Shown: in pieces, positions 16,046 to 26,020 of the stretch
How positions within the stretch are numbered: position 1 is the stretch's first letter
Layout of the letters: every line of letters starts with the position of its first letter
Origin: Wocania_A spongiicola
GTDB taxonomy: Bacteria; Bacteroidota; Bacteroidia; Flavobacteriales; Flavobacteriaceae
Reading direction: 5' to 3'
Length of the DNA: 64,000 nt
Assembly: GCF_023502325.1 (NCBI RefSeq)
Contig: NZ_JAMFLZ010000002.1
Coordinates: 1 to 64,000 of the forward strand
Notes under the pieces: model-generated
Told to the model about the DNA's origin: nothing
Databases searched by the model: none
Seen by the model: only the letters and a program-made list of their open reading frames with translations
Translations under genes and position numbers: made by a program

Positions 16046-17335
16046 ATGAGCATTTATGTTATTATCATAATTGTATCATTAATATTATCGGCCTTTTTTT
16101 CAGGTATGGAGATTGCTTATGTTTCTTCAAATAAAATCCATATCGAGATTGAGAAAAAACAAGACGGCATTCTTGCAAAAATATTAAGTAAGCTTACTGC
16201 AAAACCATCAAAGTTTATTACAACTATGTTAATTGGCAACAATATAGCATTGGTTATTTATGGATTTTTTATGGGCGATTTACTGGTCAATTGGTTTCAA
16301 TCCATGTTACCAACAACATCAGTTTTTGTTAACTACATGCTAACAGACTTCAGTTTATTGTCGCAAACCGTTATTTCAACTTTTGTTATTTTAATTACAG
16401 CAGAATTTTTGCCAAAGGTGTTTTTTCAAATTTATTCAAATACACTTATAAAAGTTTTAGCATTACCAGCTTATATTTTTTATGTATTATTTACTTTTAT
16501 TTCAGATTTTGTTATTTGGATATCTGATTTTATTCTTAAATATTTTTTTAAAACCGATGGAGACCAAATTCAACTAGCTTTCACAAAAGTAGAATTAGGT
16601 AATTATATAAGTGAACAGATGGAATCGGTTGAAGCTCATGATGAGGTAGATTCTGAAATTCAAATATTTCAAAATGCATTAGAATTCTCTGAAGTTAAAG
16701 CACGAGAAGTTATGGTGCCCAGAACTGAAATTATTGCAGTAGAAATTAACGAGTCAATAAAAACACTAAACGCTCTTTTTACAGAAACAGGTTGTACTAA
16801 AATTATAGTATATAAAGAAACGGTTGATGATATTTTGGGTTATGTGCATTCTTTTGAACTATTTAAAAAACCAAAAACTATAAAATCGGCAATGCTACCT
16901 GTTGAGTTTATTCCAGAAACCGTACTAATTAAAGATGTGTTAAATGTGCTCACTAAAAAGCGAAAGAGTATTGCGGTTGTTTTAGATGAGTATGGAGGTA
17001 CATCTGGTATTATGACTGTTGAAGACATTGTTGAAGAGCTATTTGGTGAAATTGAGGACGAACATGACTCAGTAGATTTAATTGAAGAAAAAATTGATAA
17101 AGAAACGTTCACATTTTCGGCACGTTTAGAAGTGGATCATTTAAACGAAACTTATAAATTGAACCTACCAGATAGTGAAAATTATGAAACTTTAGGCGGA
17201 TTAATTGTTAATCACACTGAAGAGATTCCAGCAAAAGATGAAATTGTTATTATTGATGGATTTCAGTTTACTATTTTAGAGGTATCAAACACTAAAATTG
17301 ATTTGGTAGAACTTAAACTTTTAGAAGAAGATTAA
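16046..17335 (+). CDS. CNNM/HlyC-CorC family membrane protein (DUF21-CBS)
   Basis: A 429-residue protein. Residues 1-170 form a DUF21/CNNM membrane domain (SAFFSGMEIAYVSSN start, several helices). Residues about 215-330 hold a CBS pair (AREVMVPRTEIIAV, and KSIAVVLDEYGGTSGIMTVEDIVEELFGEIEDE). The last 85 residues form the CorC_HlyC domain (DSENYETLGGLIV). Relatives transport or sense magnesium, and a homologue (GldE) aids gliding, but no gld genes are nearby. It is probably an inner-membrane ion transporter. Confidence 0.88.
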   Translation: MSIYVIIIIVSLILSAFFSGMEIAYVSSNKIHIEIEKKQDGILAKILSKLTAKPSKFITTMLIGNNIALVIYGFFMGDLLVNWFQSMLPTTSVFVNYMLTDFSLLSQTVISTFVILITAEFLPKVFFQIYSNTLIKVLALPAYIFYVLFTFISDFVIWISDFILKYFFKTDGDQIQLAFTKVELGNYISEQMESVEAHDEVDSEIQIFQNALEFSEVKAREVMVPRTEIIAVEINESIKTLNALFTETGCTKIIVYKETVDDILGYVHSFELFKKPKTIKSAMLPVEFIPETVLIKDVLNVLTKKRKSIAVVLDEYGGTSGIMTVEDIVEELFGEIEDEHDSVDLIEEKIDKETFTFSARLEVDHLNETYKLNLPDSENYETLGGLIVNHTEEIPAKDEIVIIDGFQFTILEVSNTKIDLVELKLLEED

Positions 17336-17493
17336 AATTGGAATATTTTAATACAATTAAAGCCTCTTTACACTTTTATTATTAAATAGAAAATGGTATT
17401 TTCGCGCACTGTATTTAATCAAAATTTGATTATTACATAAACAACTTAATAAGCAAAATCCCGTACTAAGGATTTTTTAAATTTAAATTACAA

Positions 17494-19662
17494 ATGGCAG
17501 TTTTAAATAAGATTAGACAACGTTCACTATTTTTAATACTAATTATAGCATTGGCGTTATTCTCTTTCGTTTTAGCAGATTTATTTAAAAATGGTGATGC
17601 ACTTACAGCAAAATCGCAAAATATTGTTGCTACAATTAATGGTAAAGATATTACTCGTGAAGATTTTTTACAAAAAGTAGAAGTAGCACAAAAACGTGCT
17701 GGAGCAACAGCTACTAATACTCAAGTAATGAACAGTGTTTGGGAGCAAGAAGTAAGGCAAGCTGTTATGGAAACACAATACGAAACTCTAGGTATTTCTA
17801 TTGAAAAGGACCAAATGAGAGATTTGCTTAAAACAGCAATGGCTACCAATCCAGAGTTTTTAAATGAAGCAGGGTTGTTTGATGAAAATAAGTTAAATGA
17901 GTTTATTGCTAATCTTAAAGAATTATCGCCACAACCAGGTTTTATAGCAGGACAACCATTAACTTTTGCTGATTGGGTAAACTACGAAAAGCAATTAGCT
18001 AATAATGCTTTAAATCAAAACTATTTTAATTTAGTAAAAGCTGGTTTAACAGGAACTCTTGCTGAAGGCGAATTAGAACATAAATTGCAAGGAAATAAAG
18101 TAGACATTAAGTACGTGCAAGTACCTTACACTTCAGTTGCAGATAGTACAATTGCTGTTTCAAAATCAGATATTTCAGATTATATAAATAAAAACAAAAA
18201 ACAGTTTGAAGTTGAAGCTTCAAGAGATATTAGATATGTAGAGTTTAAAGAAATCGCTACAGTTGAAGACGAAAACGCTATAAAAGCAGATTTGGTAAAG
18301 CTATTAAATGATAGAGAAGAATATAGTGAAGCATTAAAAGCTAACGAAACCATTACTGGTTTTTCTAAAACTACTGATAACGAAGATTTTGTTAATTCTA
18401 ATTCTGATATAAAGTTTAATGATCGTTTTGTTTTCAAATCATCATTACCCACTGCTGTGGCCGATAGTATTTTTAATCTTAATGAAGGTGAAATTTATGG
18501 ACCATATAAAGACAACGGATATTTTAAAGTGACTAAAGCAATTAGTTATGAAAAAATAGCAGATTCAGTTCAATCGAGCCATATTATTGTTCCTTTTGTA
18601 GGCTCATTAGCCGCTACTGCCGAAACAACAACAACAAAAGAAGACGCAAAAAAGCTAGTTGATAGTTTATTGCCTTTAGTTAAGAACAGTAAAAGTAAAT
18701 TTAACGAAGTCGCAAATGAAATAAATGTTGATGGGACAAAAGGAAAAGATGGTAGTATAGGTTGGATAAGATACTCAACTTTTAACCCAAGAAGTTTTGA
18801 TCCTGATTTCGCAGACTTTTTATTTACAAACGAGAAAGGTAGTGTAGATATAGTTTTAACACAATTTGGTTATCATATTATAAGAGTAGATGATAAAGAG
18901 AGTTTTGAAAATGCCCTTAAAATAGGAACTATTGCTCGCGAAATTGAACCATCTGAAGCTACAATTTCTAAAGTATTTAGAGATGCTTCAAACTTCGAAA
19001 TAACAGTTGTTGATAAAGATTTTCAAGAGACAGCAACCGAAAATAAATTTACTGTAAGACCAGTGAATGGTATTAAAGCGTTAGACGAAAATATTCCAGG
19101 TGTTGGTAATCAAAGACCAATAGTGCGCTGGGCTTTTGAAGAAGATGCTAAAGTAGGTGATATTAAGCGTTTTAACATACCAAATGGCTATGTTATTGCA
19201 CAGTTAGTAGCAAAACATAAAGAAGGATTGAAAAGTGTAGAAGATGCATCAGCTACAGCAATACCTGCTATACGTAAAGAGAAAAAAGCTAAAATTATTA
19301 GAGATAGAACAACGGCTACTACTTTAGAAGATTTAGCAGCAGCTGAAAATACAACAGTAAGAACAGCTTCGGCTATTACAATGAAAACACCAACGCTTTC
19401 TGGAGCTGGAAGAGAACCAATTATTGTTGGCTCTGCTTTTGGTTTAAATGAAAACGAAACATCTAAGTTAATTGATGGCGCAAATGGAGTTTATATGATT
19501 CAGGTAACTAAAGTAATTCCAGCTGTAGAGTTAGATAATTACCAATCTTTTGCCAATCAAGTAGAAACTTTAAAAACAAATGTGGTAACCGCAAAGTTAT
19601 ACAATGCTTTAAAAGAAGCTGCTGATATAGAAGATAACAGAGCTAAAACTCAAGTTCAATAA
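17494..19662 (+). CDS. Periplasmic peptidyl-prolyl isomerase, SurA/PpiD-type
   Basis: A 722-residue protein anchored by one N-terminal helix (residues 12-30, FLILIIALALFSFVLADLF). It continues with a SurA-N-like chaperone region and at least one parvulin rotamase domain (about residues 365-470: SSHIIVPFVG, KDGSIGWIRYSTF, VLTQFGYHIIRVDDKE). The architecture matches PpiD, which helps fold outer-membrane proteins leaving the Sec translocon. It stands alone, ends before a strong bidirectional terminator, and has a 158-bp leader with a small hairpin near 17455-17476. Length is a little above PpiD of Proteobacteria. Confidence 0.87.
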   Translation: MAVLNKIRQRSLFLILIIALALFSFVLADLFKNGDALTAKSQNIVATINGKDITREDFLQKVEVAQKRAGATATNTQVMNSVWEQEVRQAVMETQYETLGISIEKDQMRDLLKTAMATNPEFLNEAGLFDENKLNEFIANLKELSPQPGFIAGQPLTFADWVNYEKQLANNALNQNYFNLVKAGLTGTLAEGELEHKLQGNKVDIKYVQVPYTSVADSTIAVSKSDISDYINKNKKQFEVEASRDIRYVEFKEIATVEDENAIKADLVKLLNDREEYSEALKANETITGFSKTTDNEDFVNSNSDIKFNDRFVFKSSLPTAVADSIFNLNEGEIYGPYKDNGYFKVTKAISYEKIADSVQSSHIIVPFVGSLAATAETTTTKEDAKKLVDSLLPLVKNSKSKFNEVANEINVDGTKGKDGSIGWIRYSTFNPRSFDPDFADFLFTNEKGSVDIVLTQFGYHIIRVDDKESFENALKIGTIAREIEPSEATISKVFRDASNFEITVVDKDFQETATENKFTVRPVNGIKALDENIPGVGNQRPIVRWAFEEDAKVGDIKRFNIPNGYVIAQLVAKHKEGLKSVEDASATAIPAIRKEKKAKIIRDRTTATTLEDLAAAENTTVRTASAITMKTPTLSGAGREPIIVGSAFGLNENETSKLIDGANGVYMIQVTKVIPAVELDNYQSFANQVETLKTNVVTAKLYNALKEAADIEDNRAKTQVQ

Positions 19663-19686
19663 AGACTAATCTAATAAAGATTATAT

Positions 19687-19715
19687 AAAAAAACCTCGTT
19701 TATCGAGGTTTTTTT
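19687..19715. terminator. Bidirectional terminator between ppiD-like gene and GHMP kinase
   Basis: A 12-bp perfect stem (AAAAAAACCTCG/CGAGGTTTTTTT) with loop TTTAT between convergent genes. It has T-runs on both strands. Confidence 0.9.
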
Positions 19716-19720
19716 ATGCT

Positions 19721-20665
19721 TTAAAGTATCATGTTTTCAAATGAGATAACCGTTTGGTATCCTTTCTTTTTAAAATAATCTGTAGGGTTGTTTTTTGAAG
19801 CAGCTAAAACAAAATCGCCACCCCACGCACCAAGGCTTTTTATTCCGCCATTAAAATCGCTAAATAAACGCTTCTTAATTGGATCTTGATGTATGATTTT
19901 TGAAATGATGTATTCATGTTTTTCAATTAGTAAAATAAATTCATCAAGCGTTTTACACGAAATTATATTTTGAGTTATAGTGCTTATTGTTGAAATAGAT
20001 TCTGATAAATCTGAAATATTGTTTTTATACCGCGCAATACCATCACGACTATTTTGTTTTTGGTTTAAATAAACAAAGTATAAATGGTCTTTGAATGAAG
20101 GATTAAAAGCTATTTCTTTAATGGCTCTTGTATTATTTTGAGTATCACAAGAAACTTCATTGGTTTTTACATATAATTGGTAGGTTATTGGTAGGTTATG
20201 TTTTGCACAAGCAATATCGTAACCACTACCATCGAAAGATTGTTTCAAAAGTTGATAAGGATCAACATTTGCCCATTGTGCTATATTATTTATTAATGTT
20301 GATGATGTACCTAAGCCCCATTGTCTAGGAAAGTCTAATCTTGTTGTTACTTTGAAGCCATTTTCTGTATTTAAAAAATTGGGATTAAGTTTTTTAGCAA
20401 TGTTTAATATTTGAATCAATCTCTCACTAATGTCATTACTAGAATCGACCGACCTGGACTTGATAGTTTCACCAATTAAAAATTCATCTTTAAACCAAAT
20501 ATTTTCTTTTTCATCTAAGCTTTTCCAAACGAGTTTGGATGCTTCAATAGCTTCAATATTTAAGGATTGCCCATATTTTGTTGGAATAGCTAATGATAAG
20601 GCACCATCAAGCACTAAATACTCTCCAGTTAACAATAATTTTCCGTTGCTATAAAAACGTTCCAT
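19721..20665 (-). CDS. GYDIA-family GHMP kinase (mevalonate-pathway kinase candidate)
   Basis: A 314-residue GHMP-fold kinase. It has GKLLLTGEYLVLDGALSLAIP at the start, the phosphate loop QWGLGTSSTLI, and the name-giving SGYDIACA. Bacteroidota carry this type beside HMG-CoA reductase, and it probably phosphorylates mevalonate or phosphomevalonate for isoprenoid synthesis. It begins 1 bp after the HMG-CoA reductase stop, so the two are one operon. The exact step is inferred from context, since sequence alone does not separate mevalonate from phosphomevalonate kinase. Confidence 0.82.
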   Translation of the reverse strand: MERFYSNGKLLLTGEYLVLDGALSLAIPTKYGQSLNIEAIEASKLVWKSLDEKENIWFKDEFLIGETIKSRSVDSSNDISERLIQILNIAKKLNPNFLNTENGFKVTTRLDFPRQWGLGTSSTLINNIAQWANVDPYQLLKQSFDGSGYDIACAKHNLPITYQLYVKTNEVSCDTQNNTRAIKEIAFNPSFKDHLYFVYLNQKQNSRDGIARYKNNISDLSESISTISTITQNIISCKTLDEFILLIEKHEYIISKIIHQDPIKKRLFSDFNGGIKSLGAWGGDFVLAASKNNPTDYFKKKGYQTVISFENMIL

Positions 20666-20666
20666 T

Positions 20667-21989
20667 CTAATTTTTAACTCTTAACTCTTTTATCGCCTCA
20701 ACAACAGCGCTGTGGGTTACTGTATTGGTTTTAAAATGCTCAGTTAAGATTTCTTTTTCTTTTTCGTTAGCTTCAAATTGGTTTAGAATATTCATTAAGT
20801 GCATTTTCATATGTCCTTGTTGAATCCCTGTTGTGGTTAATGAACGTAAAGCAGCAAAGTTTTGTGCTAAACCAGCAACAGCAACAATTTGCATAAGTTC
20901 TTTGGCTGATGGTTTGTGTAATAATTCTAAAGCTAATTTTACTAACGGGTGCAAATTAGTAAGCCCGCCAACAGTACCTAATGCTAAGGGGATTTCTGTC
21001 CAAAAGGTAAAAATACCATCTACAATTTTGGCATGTGTTAAGCTACTATATTTTCCATGTCTAGAAGCATAAGCATGTACTCCAGCTTCAACAGCTCTAA
21101 AATCATTTCCTGTTGCCAAAATTACAGCGTCTATACCATTCATAATGCCTTTATTATGGGTTACAGCACGATATGGTTCTATTTCAGCAATATTAACTGC
21201 TTGTACAAATTTTGTGGCAAAATCTTCACCCGAAATCAAATCATTGTCGCTTAAATCTTCAACCTTACAACTTACTTCGGCTCTTACTAAGCAATCAGGA
21301 ACGTAGTTTGATAAAATGCTCATTACTATTTGAATTTGCTTTTCTTCTTCTGAAAAACCTTCAAATAATAAACCTTCGTTTTTAAATGTTTTTGCAAATT
21401 GCTCTAAACACGAATTTATAAAATTCGCACCCATAGCATCTAAAGTTTCAAAAGAGGCATGTAATTGATAATATCCGTTTATATCTTCTGTTTTGTCACG
21501 TAACTCTATATCAATAATACCACCACCACGAGCTTCCATGTTCTTGGTAATAGGTTTAGCATCTTTGATTAAGATAGGTTTTACATAGTTAAAAAAGCTT
21601 TGTAGCTTTTTAAAATCACCATGATACATAAAGTGTACCTGACCAATTTTAGTAGTTGAAATCACCTTAGTTTTAAACCCTCCTCTGTCTAACCAAAAAT
21701 TAGCAGCTTTACTTGCTGCTGCAACAACCGAGCTTTCCTCAATAGCCATCGGGATGGTGTAAAGTGTATCATTAATTAAAAAATTTGGAGCAACACCAAG
21801 GGGTAAATAATAGTTGGTTACTGTGTTTTCAATAAACTCATCATGTAACTGTTGTAATTTTTCATTATTATTCCAATACTGTTTCAAAATGCGCTTTGCT
21901 TCTTCAGTATTCGAAAAATATGTATTTACAATCCAATCAATTTTGTTAGACTTGGAAAGCTTAGAAAACCCAGAAATCGTTTTGCTCAT
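20667..21989 (-). CDS. Hydroxymethylglutaryl-CoA reductase, class II (degradative-type)
   Basis: A 440-residue enzyme interconverting HMG-CoA and mevalonate. Motifs are YYLPLGVAPNFLIND and MAIEESSVVAAASKAA (catalytic Glu), DAMGANFINSCLE, ATGNDFRAVEAGVHAYAS, and the catalytic His in GIQQGHMKMH. The family features match class II. I prefer the ATG at 21989 (MSKTIS) over the upstream TTG at 21995. The kinase follows after 1 bp. Although class II is called degradative, Bacteroidota use it for mevalonate synthesis, and the partner kinase supports this. Confidence 0.92.
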   Translation of the reverse strand: MSKTISGFSKLSKSNKIDWIVNTYFSNTEEAKRILKQYWNNNEKLQQLHDEFIENTVTNYYLPLGVAPNFLINDTLYTIPMAIEESSVVAAASKAANFWLDRGGFKTKVISTTKIGQVHFMYHGDFKKLQSFFNYVKPILIKDAKPITKNMEARGGGIIDIELRDKTEDINGYYQLHASFETLDAMGANFINSCLEQFAKTFKNEGLLFEGFSEEEKQIQIVMSILSNYVPDCLVRAEVSCKVEDLSDNDLISGEDFATKFVQAVNIAEIEPYRAVTHNKGIMNGIDAVILATGNDFRAVEAGVHAYASRHGKYSSLTHAKIVDGIFTFWTEIPLALGTVGGLTNLHPLVKLALELLHKPSAKELMQIVAVAGLAQNFAALRSLTTTGIQQGHMKMHLMNILNQFEANEKEKEILTEHFKTNTVTHSAVVEAIKELRVKN

Positions 21990-22008
21990 TATCAACTGTT
22001 TTACGGAG

Positions 22009-22016
22009 CAAATATA
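22009..22016 (-). promoter_or_regulatory. Promoter -7 element of the mevalonate operon
   Basis: Exact TATATTTG on the minus strand (TAnnTTTG), about 20 bp before the reductase ATG. TTC stands at the -33 position with a 20-bp spacer. It supports ATG 21989 as the start. Confidence 0.65.
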
Positions 22017-22139
22017 CTATTCTTGGTATGAAAATTGAAGGCATAGTTATTACATTCGCTTATTTAACTGTTAATAGTTACGGTTTTTTGCATAATTTTT
22101 AGTAAACTTGACATCATTTTGTCAAAAAAATAATTTTTA

Positions 22140-24371
22140 ATGAGAATTCTACGATTACCTTTATTTATTTGTCTTTTCTTAACTATAACTTTATCGGCTC
22201 AAAATAAGCAAATTACCCTCGAAGAAATTTGGAATGGTACCTTTAGAACGGAAGGAATGGATGTTTTGCACTCCATGAAAAATGGACAACAATATTCAGT
22301 ACTGAATTTTGATAGGAAGACTAGATCTACTTCAGTAGATATTTATGATTATAAGACTTTAAAAAAGATAAAAACATTGGTAAGCTCTTCTGATATAGAA
22401 GAGTTAAATTATTTTACTGATTATTCTTTTAGCAATGATGAAAGCAAAATTATTTTAGCAACAAATGAAGAATCTATATACAGAAGATCAACTTTAGGGA
22501 ACTATTATGTTTATGATACAACAGATAAGTCGATAACCTTAATTTCTGAAAATAAAATTCAAGAACCTACATTTTCTCCTGATGGAAATATGGTTGCATA
22601 CGGATTTGAAAACAATTTATACATTAAAAATTTAAATACAAAAACAGTAAATCAAATTACTTTTGATGGCGAAAAAAATAAAGTTATTAATGGTATAACG
22701 GATTGGGTTTACGAAGAAGAGTTTGCTTTTGTTCGTGCTTTTGAATGGAATACAGATAGCAACAAAATTGCATTTATAAGATTTGATGAGACTAATGTGC
22801 CAGAGTTTTCTATGGATGTTTATGGAACCGGGTTATATCAAACTCAACAAGTATTTAAGTACCCAAAAGCTGGTGAGAAAAATTCTTTGGTTTCACTTCA
22901 TATTTATGATTTAGATACTAAAAAAACTAATCAAGTAAAGGTAGATAAAACATATAGCGATTTTTATATTCCAAGAATTGAATGGTCTAAAAACCCTGAC
23001 ATATTAAGTGCTCAATATATGAATAGGCATCAAAACGAATTGGATTTATGGATGATAAATGCCAAAACAAATACATCAACTTTAGCTCTTGCTGAAAAAG
23101 ATGATGCTTACATTGATGTAACGGATAACTTAACGTTTTTAAAGGACAACAGCTTTATTTGGACAAGCGAAAAGGATGGCTACAACCACATCTATCATTA
23201 TTCAAATGATGGGAAGTTAAAAAACCAAATTACAAAAGGCAATTGGGAAGTTACTAACTATTATGGTTATGATGAAAACACAAATAGAATTTTTTACCAA
23301 TCTGTAGAAAATGGTTCAATAAATCGTGATGTATATTCTATAAAGCTTAATGGTCGTGACAAAAAACGACTTACAAAAAGCGAAGGCACTAACGGAGCTT
23401 CATTTAGTGCAGATTTTTCATATTTTATAAATACATTTTCTAGCGCAACAACACCGCCAGAGTATACTTTAAATAGTGCGGCTTCTGGGAATCTAATTAA
23501 AAGTATTAAAGATAACGATGTGTTATCAAAAAACCTTTCTGACTATAAAACCTCTAAAAAAGAGTTTACATCCATTCATGTAAATGGAAACGATTTAAAT
23601 ATGTGGATGATTAAACCCGCAAATTTTGATGCTTCAAAACAATACCCTTTGTTAATGTATCAGTATTCTGGACCAGGATCTCAACAAGTTGCTAACCGTT
23701 GGAATAGTGCAAACGATTATTGGTATCAACATTTAGCTCAACAAGGGTATATTATTGTTTGTATAGACGGTCGTGGTACAGGTTTTAAAGGAGCAGCATT
23801 TAAAAAAGTAACACAAAACCAATTAGGGAAATACGAAGTTGAAGACCAAATTCAAGCAGCAAAACAATTAGGAGAATTACCATATATTGATGCTAGCAGA
23901 ATAGGTATTTGGGGTTGGAGTTATGGTGGATTTATGAGTAGTAATGCTTTGTTTAAAGGGAATGATGTGTTTAAAATGGCAATTGCTGTAGCACCCGTTA
24001 GTAGCTGGCGTTTTTATGATACTATTTATACAGAAAGATACATGACTACACCGCAAGAAAACGCAAGTGGTTATGATGATAATTCGCCAATAAATCATGT
24101 CGATAAACTTAAGGGCGATTATTTATTAATTCATGGGTCTGCAGATGACAATGTACATTTGCAGAACACTATGCGATTGGTAGAGGCTTTAATTCAAGCA
24201 GATAAGCAATTTGATTGGGGTGTCTATCCAGATGATAACCATGGTATTTACGGTGGAAATACAAGATTACACCTCTATAAAAAAATGACTACTTTTATAA
24301 ATGAGAAACTTGGAGATAAGCGAGAAAAAGCAAAAGAAAGCGAAGTAAAAAAAGTAGAAATTAAAGGATAA
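22140..24371 (+). CDS. Dipeptidyl peptidase IV family serine protease (S9B)
   Basis: A 743-residue exported protease with a Sec signal peptide (LSAQN). An N-terminal beta-propeller (about residues 40-480) includes the DPP IV Glu-Glu motif in DWVYEEEF. The C-terminal alpha/beta-hydrolase domain has the nucleophile S594 in GWSYGG, the acid at D669/D670 in GSADDN, and H701 in DDNHG. It removes X-Pro dipeptides from peptide N-termini in the periplasm. Two POT peptide transporters follow, the first after 29 bp, so released dipeptides can be imported at once. The last 25 residues are Lys/Glu-rich. Confidence 0.93.
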   Translation: MRILRLPLFICLFLTITLSAQNKQITLEEIWNGTFRTEGMDVLHSMKNGQQYSVLNFDRKTRSTSVDIYDYKTLKKIKTLVSSSDIEELNYFTDYSFSNDESKIILATNEESIYRRSTLGNYYVYDTTDKSITLISENKIQEPTFSPDGNMVAYGFENNLYIKNLNTKTVNQITFDGEKNKVINGITDWVYEEEFAFVRAFEWNTDSNKIAFIRFDETNVPEFSMDVYGTGLYQTQQVFKYPKAGEKNSLVSLHIYDLDTKKTNQVKVDKTYSDFYIPRIEWSKNPDILSAQYMNRHQNELDLWMINAKTNTSTLALAEKDDAYIDVTDNLTFLKDNSFIWTSEKDGYNHIYHYSNDGKLKNQITKGNWEVTNYYGYDENTNRIFYQSVENGSINRDVYSIKLNGRDKKRLTKSEGTNGASFSADFSYFINTFSSATTPPEYTLNSAASGNLIKSIKDNDVLSKNLSDYKTSKKEFTSIHVNGNDLNMWMIKPANFDASKQYPLLMYQYSGPGSQQVANRWNSANDYWYQHLAQQGYIIVCIDGRGTGFKGAAFKKVTQNQLGKYEVEDQIQAAKQLGELPYIDASRIGIWGWSYGGFMSSNALFKGNDVFKMAIAVAPVSSWRFYDTIYTERYMTTPQENASGYDDNSPINHVDKLKGDYLLIHGSADDNVHLQNTMRLVEALIQADKQFDWGVYPDDNHGIYGGNTRLHLYKKMTTFINEKLGDKREKAKESEVKKVEIKG

Positions 24372-24400
24372 TAAACTAATTACTAACTAATAATAAATTT

Positions 24401-25957
24401 ATGGCAGCAACGGCATTAAAACCACATCAAAAAGAACTTTTTGGGCAACCAATAGGATTGTATATTTTATTTTTAACTGAAATGTGGGAGCGTTTTTCAT
24501 ATTATGGAATGCGCGCATTATTAGTATTATATATGACAACTCAAACCATTGGAGATGATAGGGGAGCAGGTTTAGGATGGACAAATCAAGAGGCCTTAGC
24601 GCTTTATGGATGGTATACTATGTTAGTATATGTAATGTCTATACCTGGGGGTATGATAGCCGATAAATTAATTGGGCAAAAAAAGGCTGTTCTATTAGGA
24701 GCAATTGTTTTGTGTTTAGGTCATGGAGTATTGGTGTTAACTGATATTTGGGCCTTTTATACTGGTCTTGGCTTAGTTATTTTAGGTGTTGGTTTACTAA
24801 AACCAAATATTTCAACTATGGTTGGCGGTCTATATAAACAAGGAGATATTAGAAGAGATAAAGGATTTAGTATCTTTTATATAGGCATAAATTTGGGGTC
24901 TTTATTGGCTACTTTAATAGTAGGGCTTGTAGTTGCTGAATGGGGATGGCATGCAGGTTTTGGACTTGCAGGAATTGTAATGGTTTTAGGTTTAATTAAT
25001 TATGTTTTTGGACAAAAATATTTAGTACATGTTGGAAACTTTGTTCCAAGTAAAGGAGATGAAAACGAAATTTCTTATGGTCAACTTTATTCTAAGTTGT
25101 TTAGTTCTCCAAAGCAGTTAACATTTTCTGTTATTTTATTAGCTGTGTCGTTATTTGGATGGTACAAAATGGGATGGAAATATGGCTTGCTATTTTTATT
25201 TCTAACAGCTATAACTTCACTTTTAATGATGATTTATAAAGAGTTAGATTCTCAGGTTTTTAAAGATAGATTTATGGTATTATTATTATCATTTATTATG
25301 GTAATAATATTTTGGGGCGCTTTTGAGCAGGCTGGAGGATTAATGAATTTATATACTGAAACTAATACTGATAGGGTTTTATTTGGATGGGAAATACCTA
25401 CCGTTATGTTTCAAAGTTTAAATGCTGGTTTTATTATCATTTTTGCTACAATTGTGGCTAGTATTTGGGCAAAAAGGCAATTAAAAGGAAAAGAGGCATC
25501 TTCGCTATTTAAAATGGCATTGGGTATAATTATAATGGGCTTTGGTTTCTTATTTATGGTATTTGCTGCCATGGAATTTGAGAAATCTGGAACTTCTAGT
25601 ATGATATGGTTAGTATTAGCCTACCTATTTCATACCATAGGAGAGCTTTGTATATCTCCAGTAGCACTATCATTTATTACAAAGTTAGCTCCAGTTAAAT
25701 ATGCATCTCTAATGATGGGAGTTTATTTTGCTGCAACAGGTTTAGGGAATAAAGTAGCTGGTATTGTAGGCGAATCTGCTTCAGAGTTTGGTGAATACGC
25801 TATCTTTTTAGGGATATTAGTATTTACAGTAATAATAGGTGCTTTGTTTATTCTATTATTAAAACCTTTAAAACGCTTAACTCATGGAGCAGAAGACAAC
25901 GAACGTGTAATGCATTATGATGAAGCCGAAGGGTTCGAATTAGCAGATAAACAATAA
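24401..25957 (+). CDS. POT/PTR2-family proton:peptide symporter (first copy)
   Basis: A 518-residue major-facilitator protein with about 14 hydrophobic segments. The POT signature is clear: EMWERFSYYGMRALLVLYM near the N-terminus (the ExxERFxYY proton site), then GGMIADKLIGQKKA and FSIFYIGINLGS. FHTIGELCISPVALSF marks helix 10. It imports di- and tripeptides with protons. The gene starts 29 bp after DPP IV and ends before its own terminator, so it should be co-transcribed with the protease. Confidence 0.93.
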   Translation: MAATALKPHQKELFGQPIGLYILFLTEMWERFSYYGMRALLVLYMTTQTIGDDRGAGLGWTNQEALALYGWYTMLVYVMSIPGGMIADKLIGQKKAVLLGAIVLCLGHGVLVLTDIWAFYTGLGLVILGVGLLKPNISTMVGGLYKQGDIRRDKGFSIFYIGINLGSLLATLIVGLVVAEWGWHAGFGLAGIVMVLGLINYVFGQKYLVHVGNFVPSKGDENEISYGQLYSKLFSSPKQLTFSVILLAVSLFGWYKMGWKYGLLFLFLTAITSLLMMIYKELDSQVFKDRFMVLLLSFIMVIIFWGAFEQAGGLMNLYTETNTDRVLFGWEIPTVMFQSLNAGFIIIFATIVASIWAKRQLKGKEASSLFKMALGIIIMGFGFLFMVFAAMEFEKSGTSSMIWLVLAYLFHTIGELCISPVALSFITKLAPVKYASLMMGVYFAATGLGNKVAGIVGESASEFGEYAIFLGILVFTVIIGALFILLLKPLKRLTHGAEDNERVMHYDEAEGFELADKQ

Positions 25958-25964
25958 ATTATAT

Positions 25965-25992
25965 AAACCTCATAAACTTCTTTATGAGGTTT
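25965..25992 (+). terminator. Terminator between the two POT genes
   Basis: A perfect 12-bp stem AAACCTCATAAA/TTTATGAGGTTT with loop CTTC and two more T residues. It follows the first POT gene by 7 bp. Confidence 0.85.
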
Positions 25993-26020
25993 TTCTTTTA
26001 AACTTTTTAATATTCTTAGT

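Noticed and set aside
16046..17335. Gliding protein GldE
   Set aside because: The domain order is shared, but gldD and other gliding genes are absent from the surroundings.
17455..17476. Small hairpin AAAATCC/GGATTTT in the leader of the PpiD-like gene
   Set aside because: Only 7 bp with an 8-nt loop in AT-rich DNA; not strong enough to call an attenuator.
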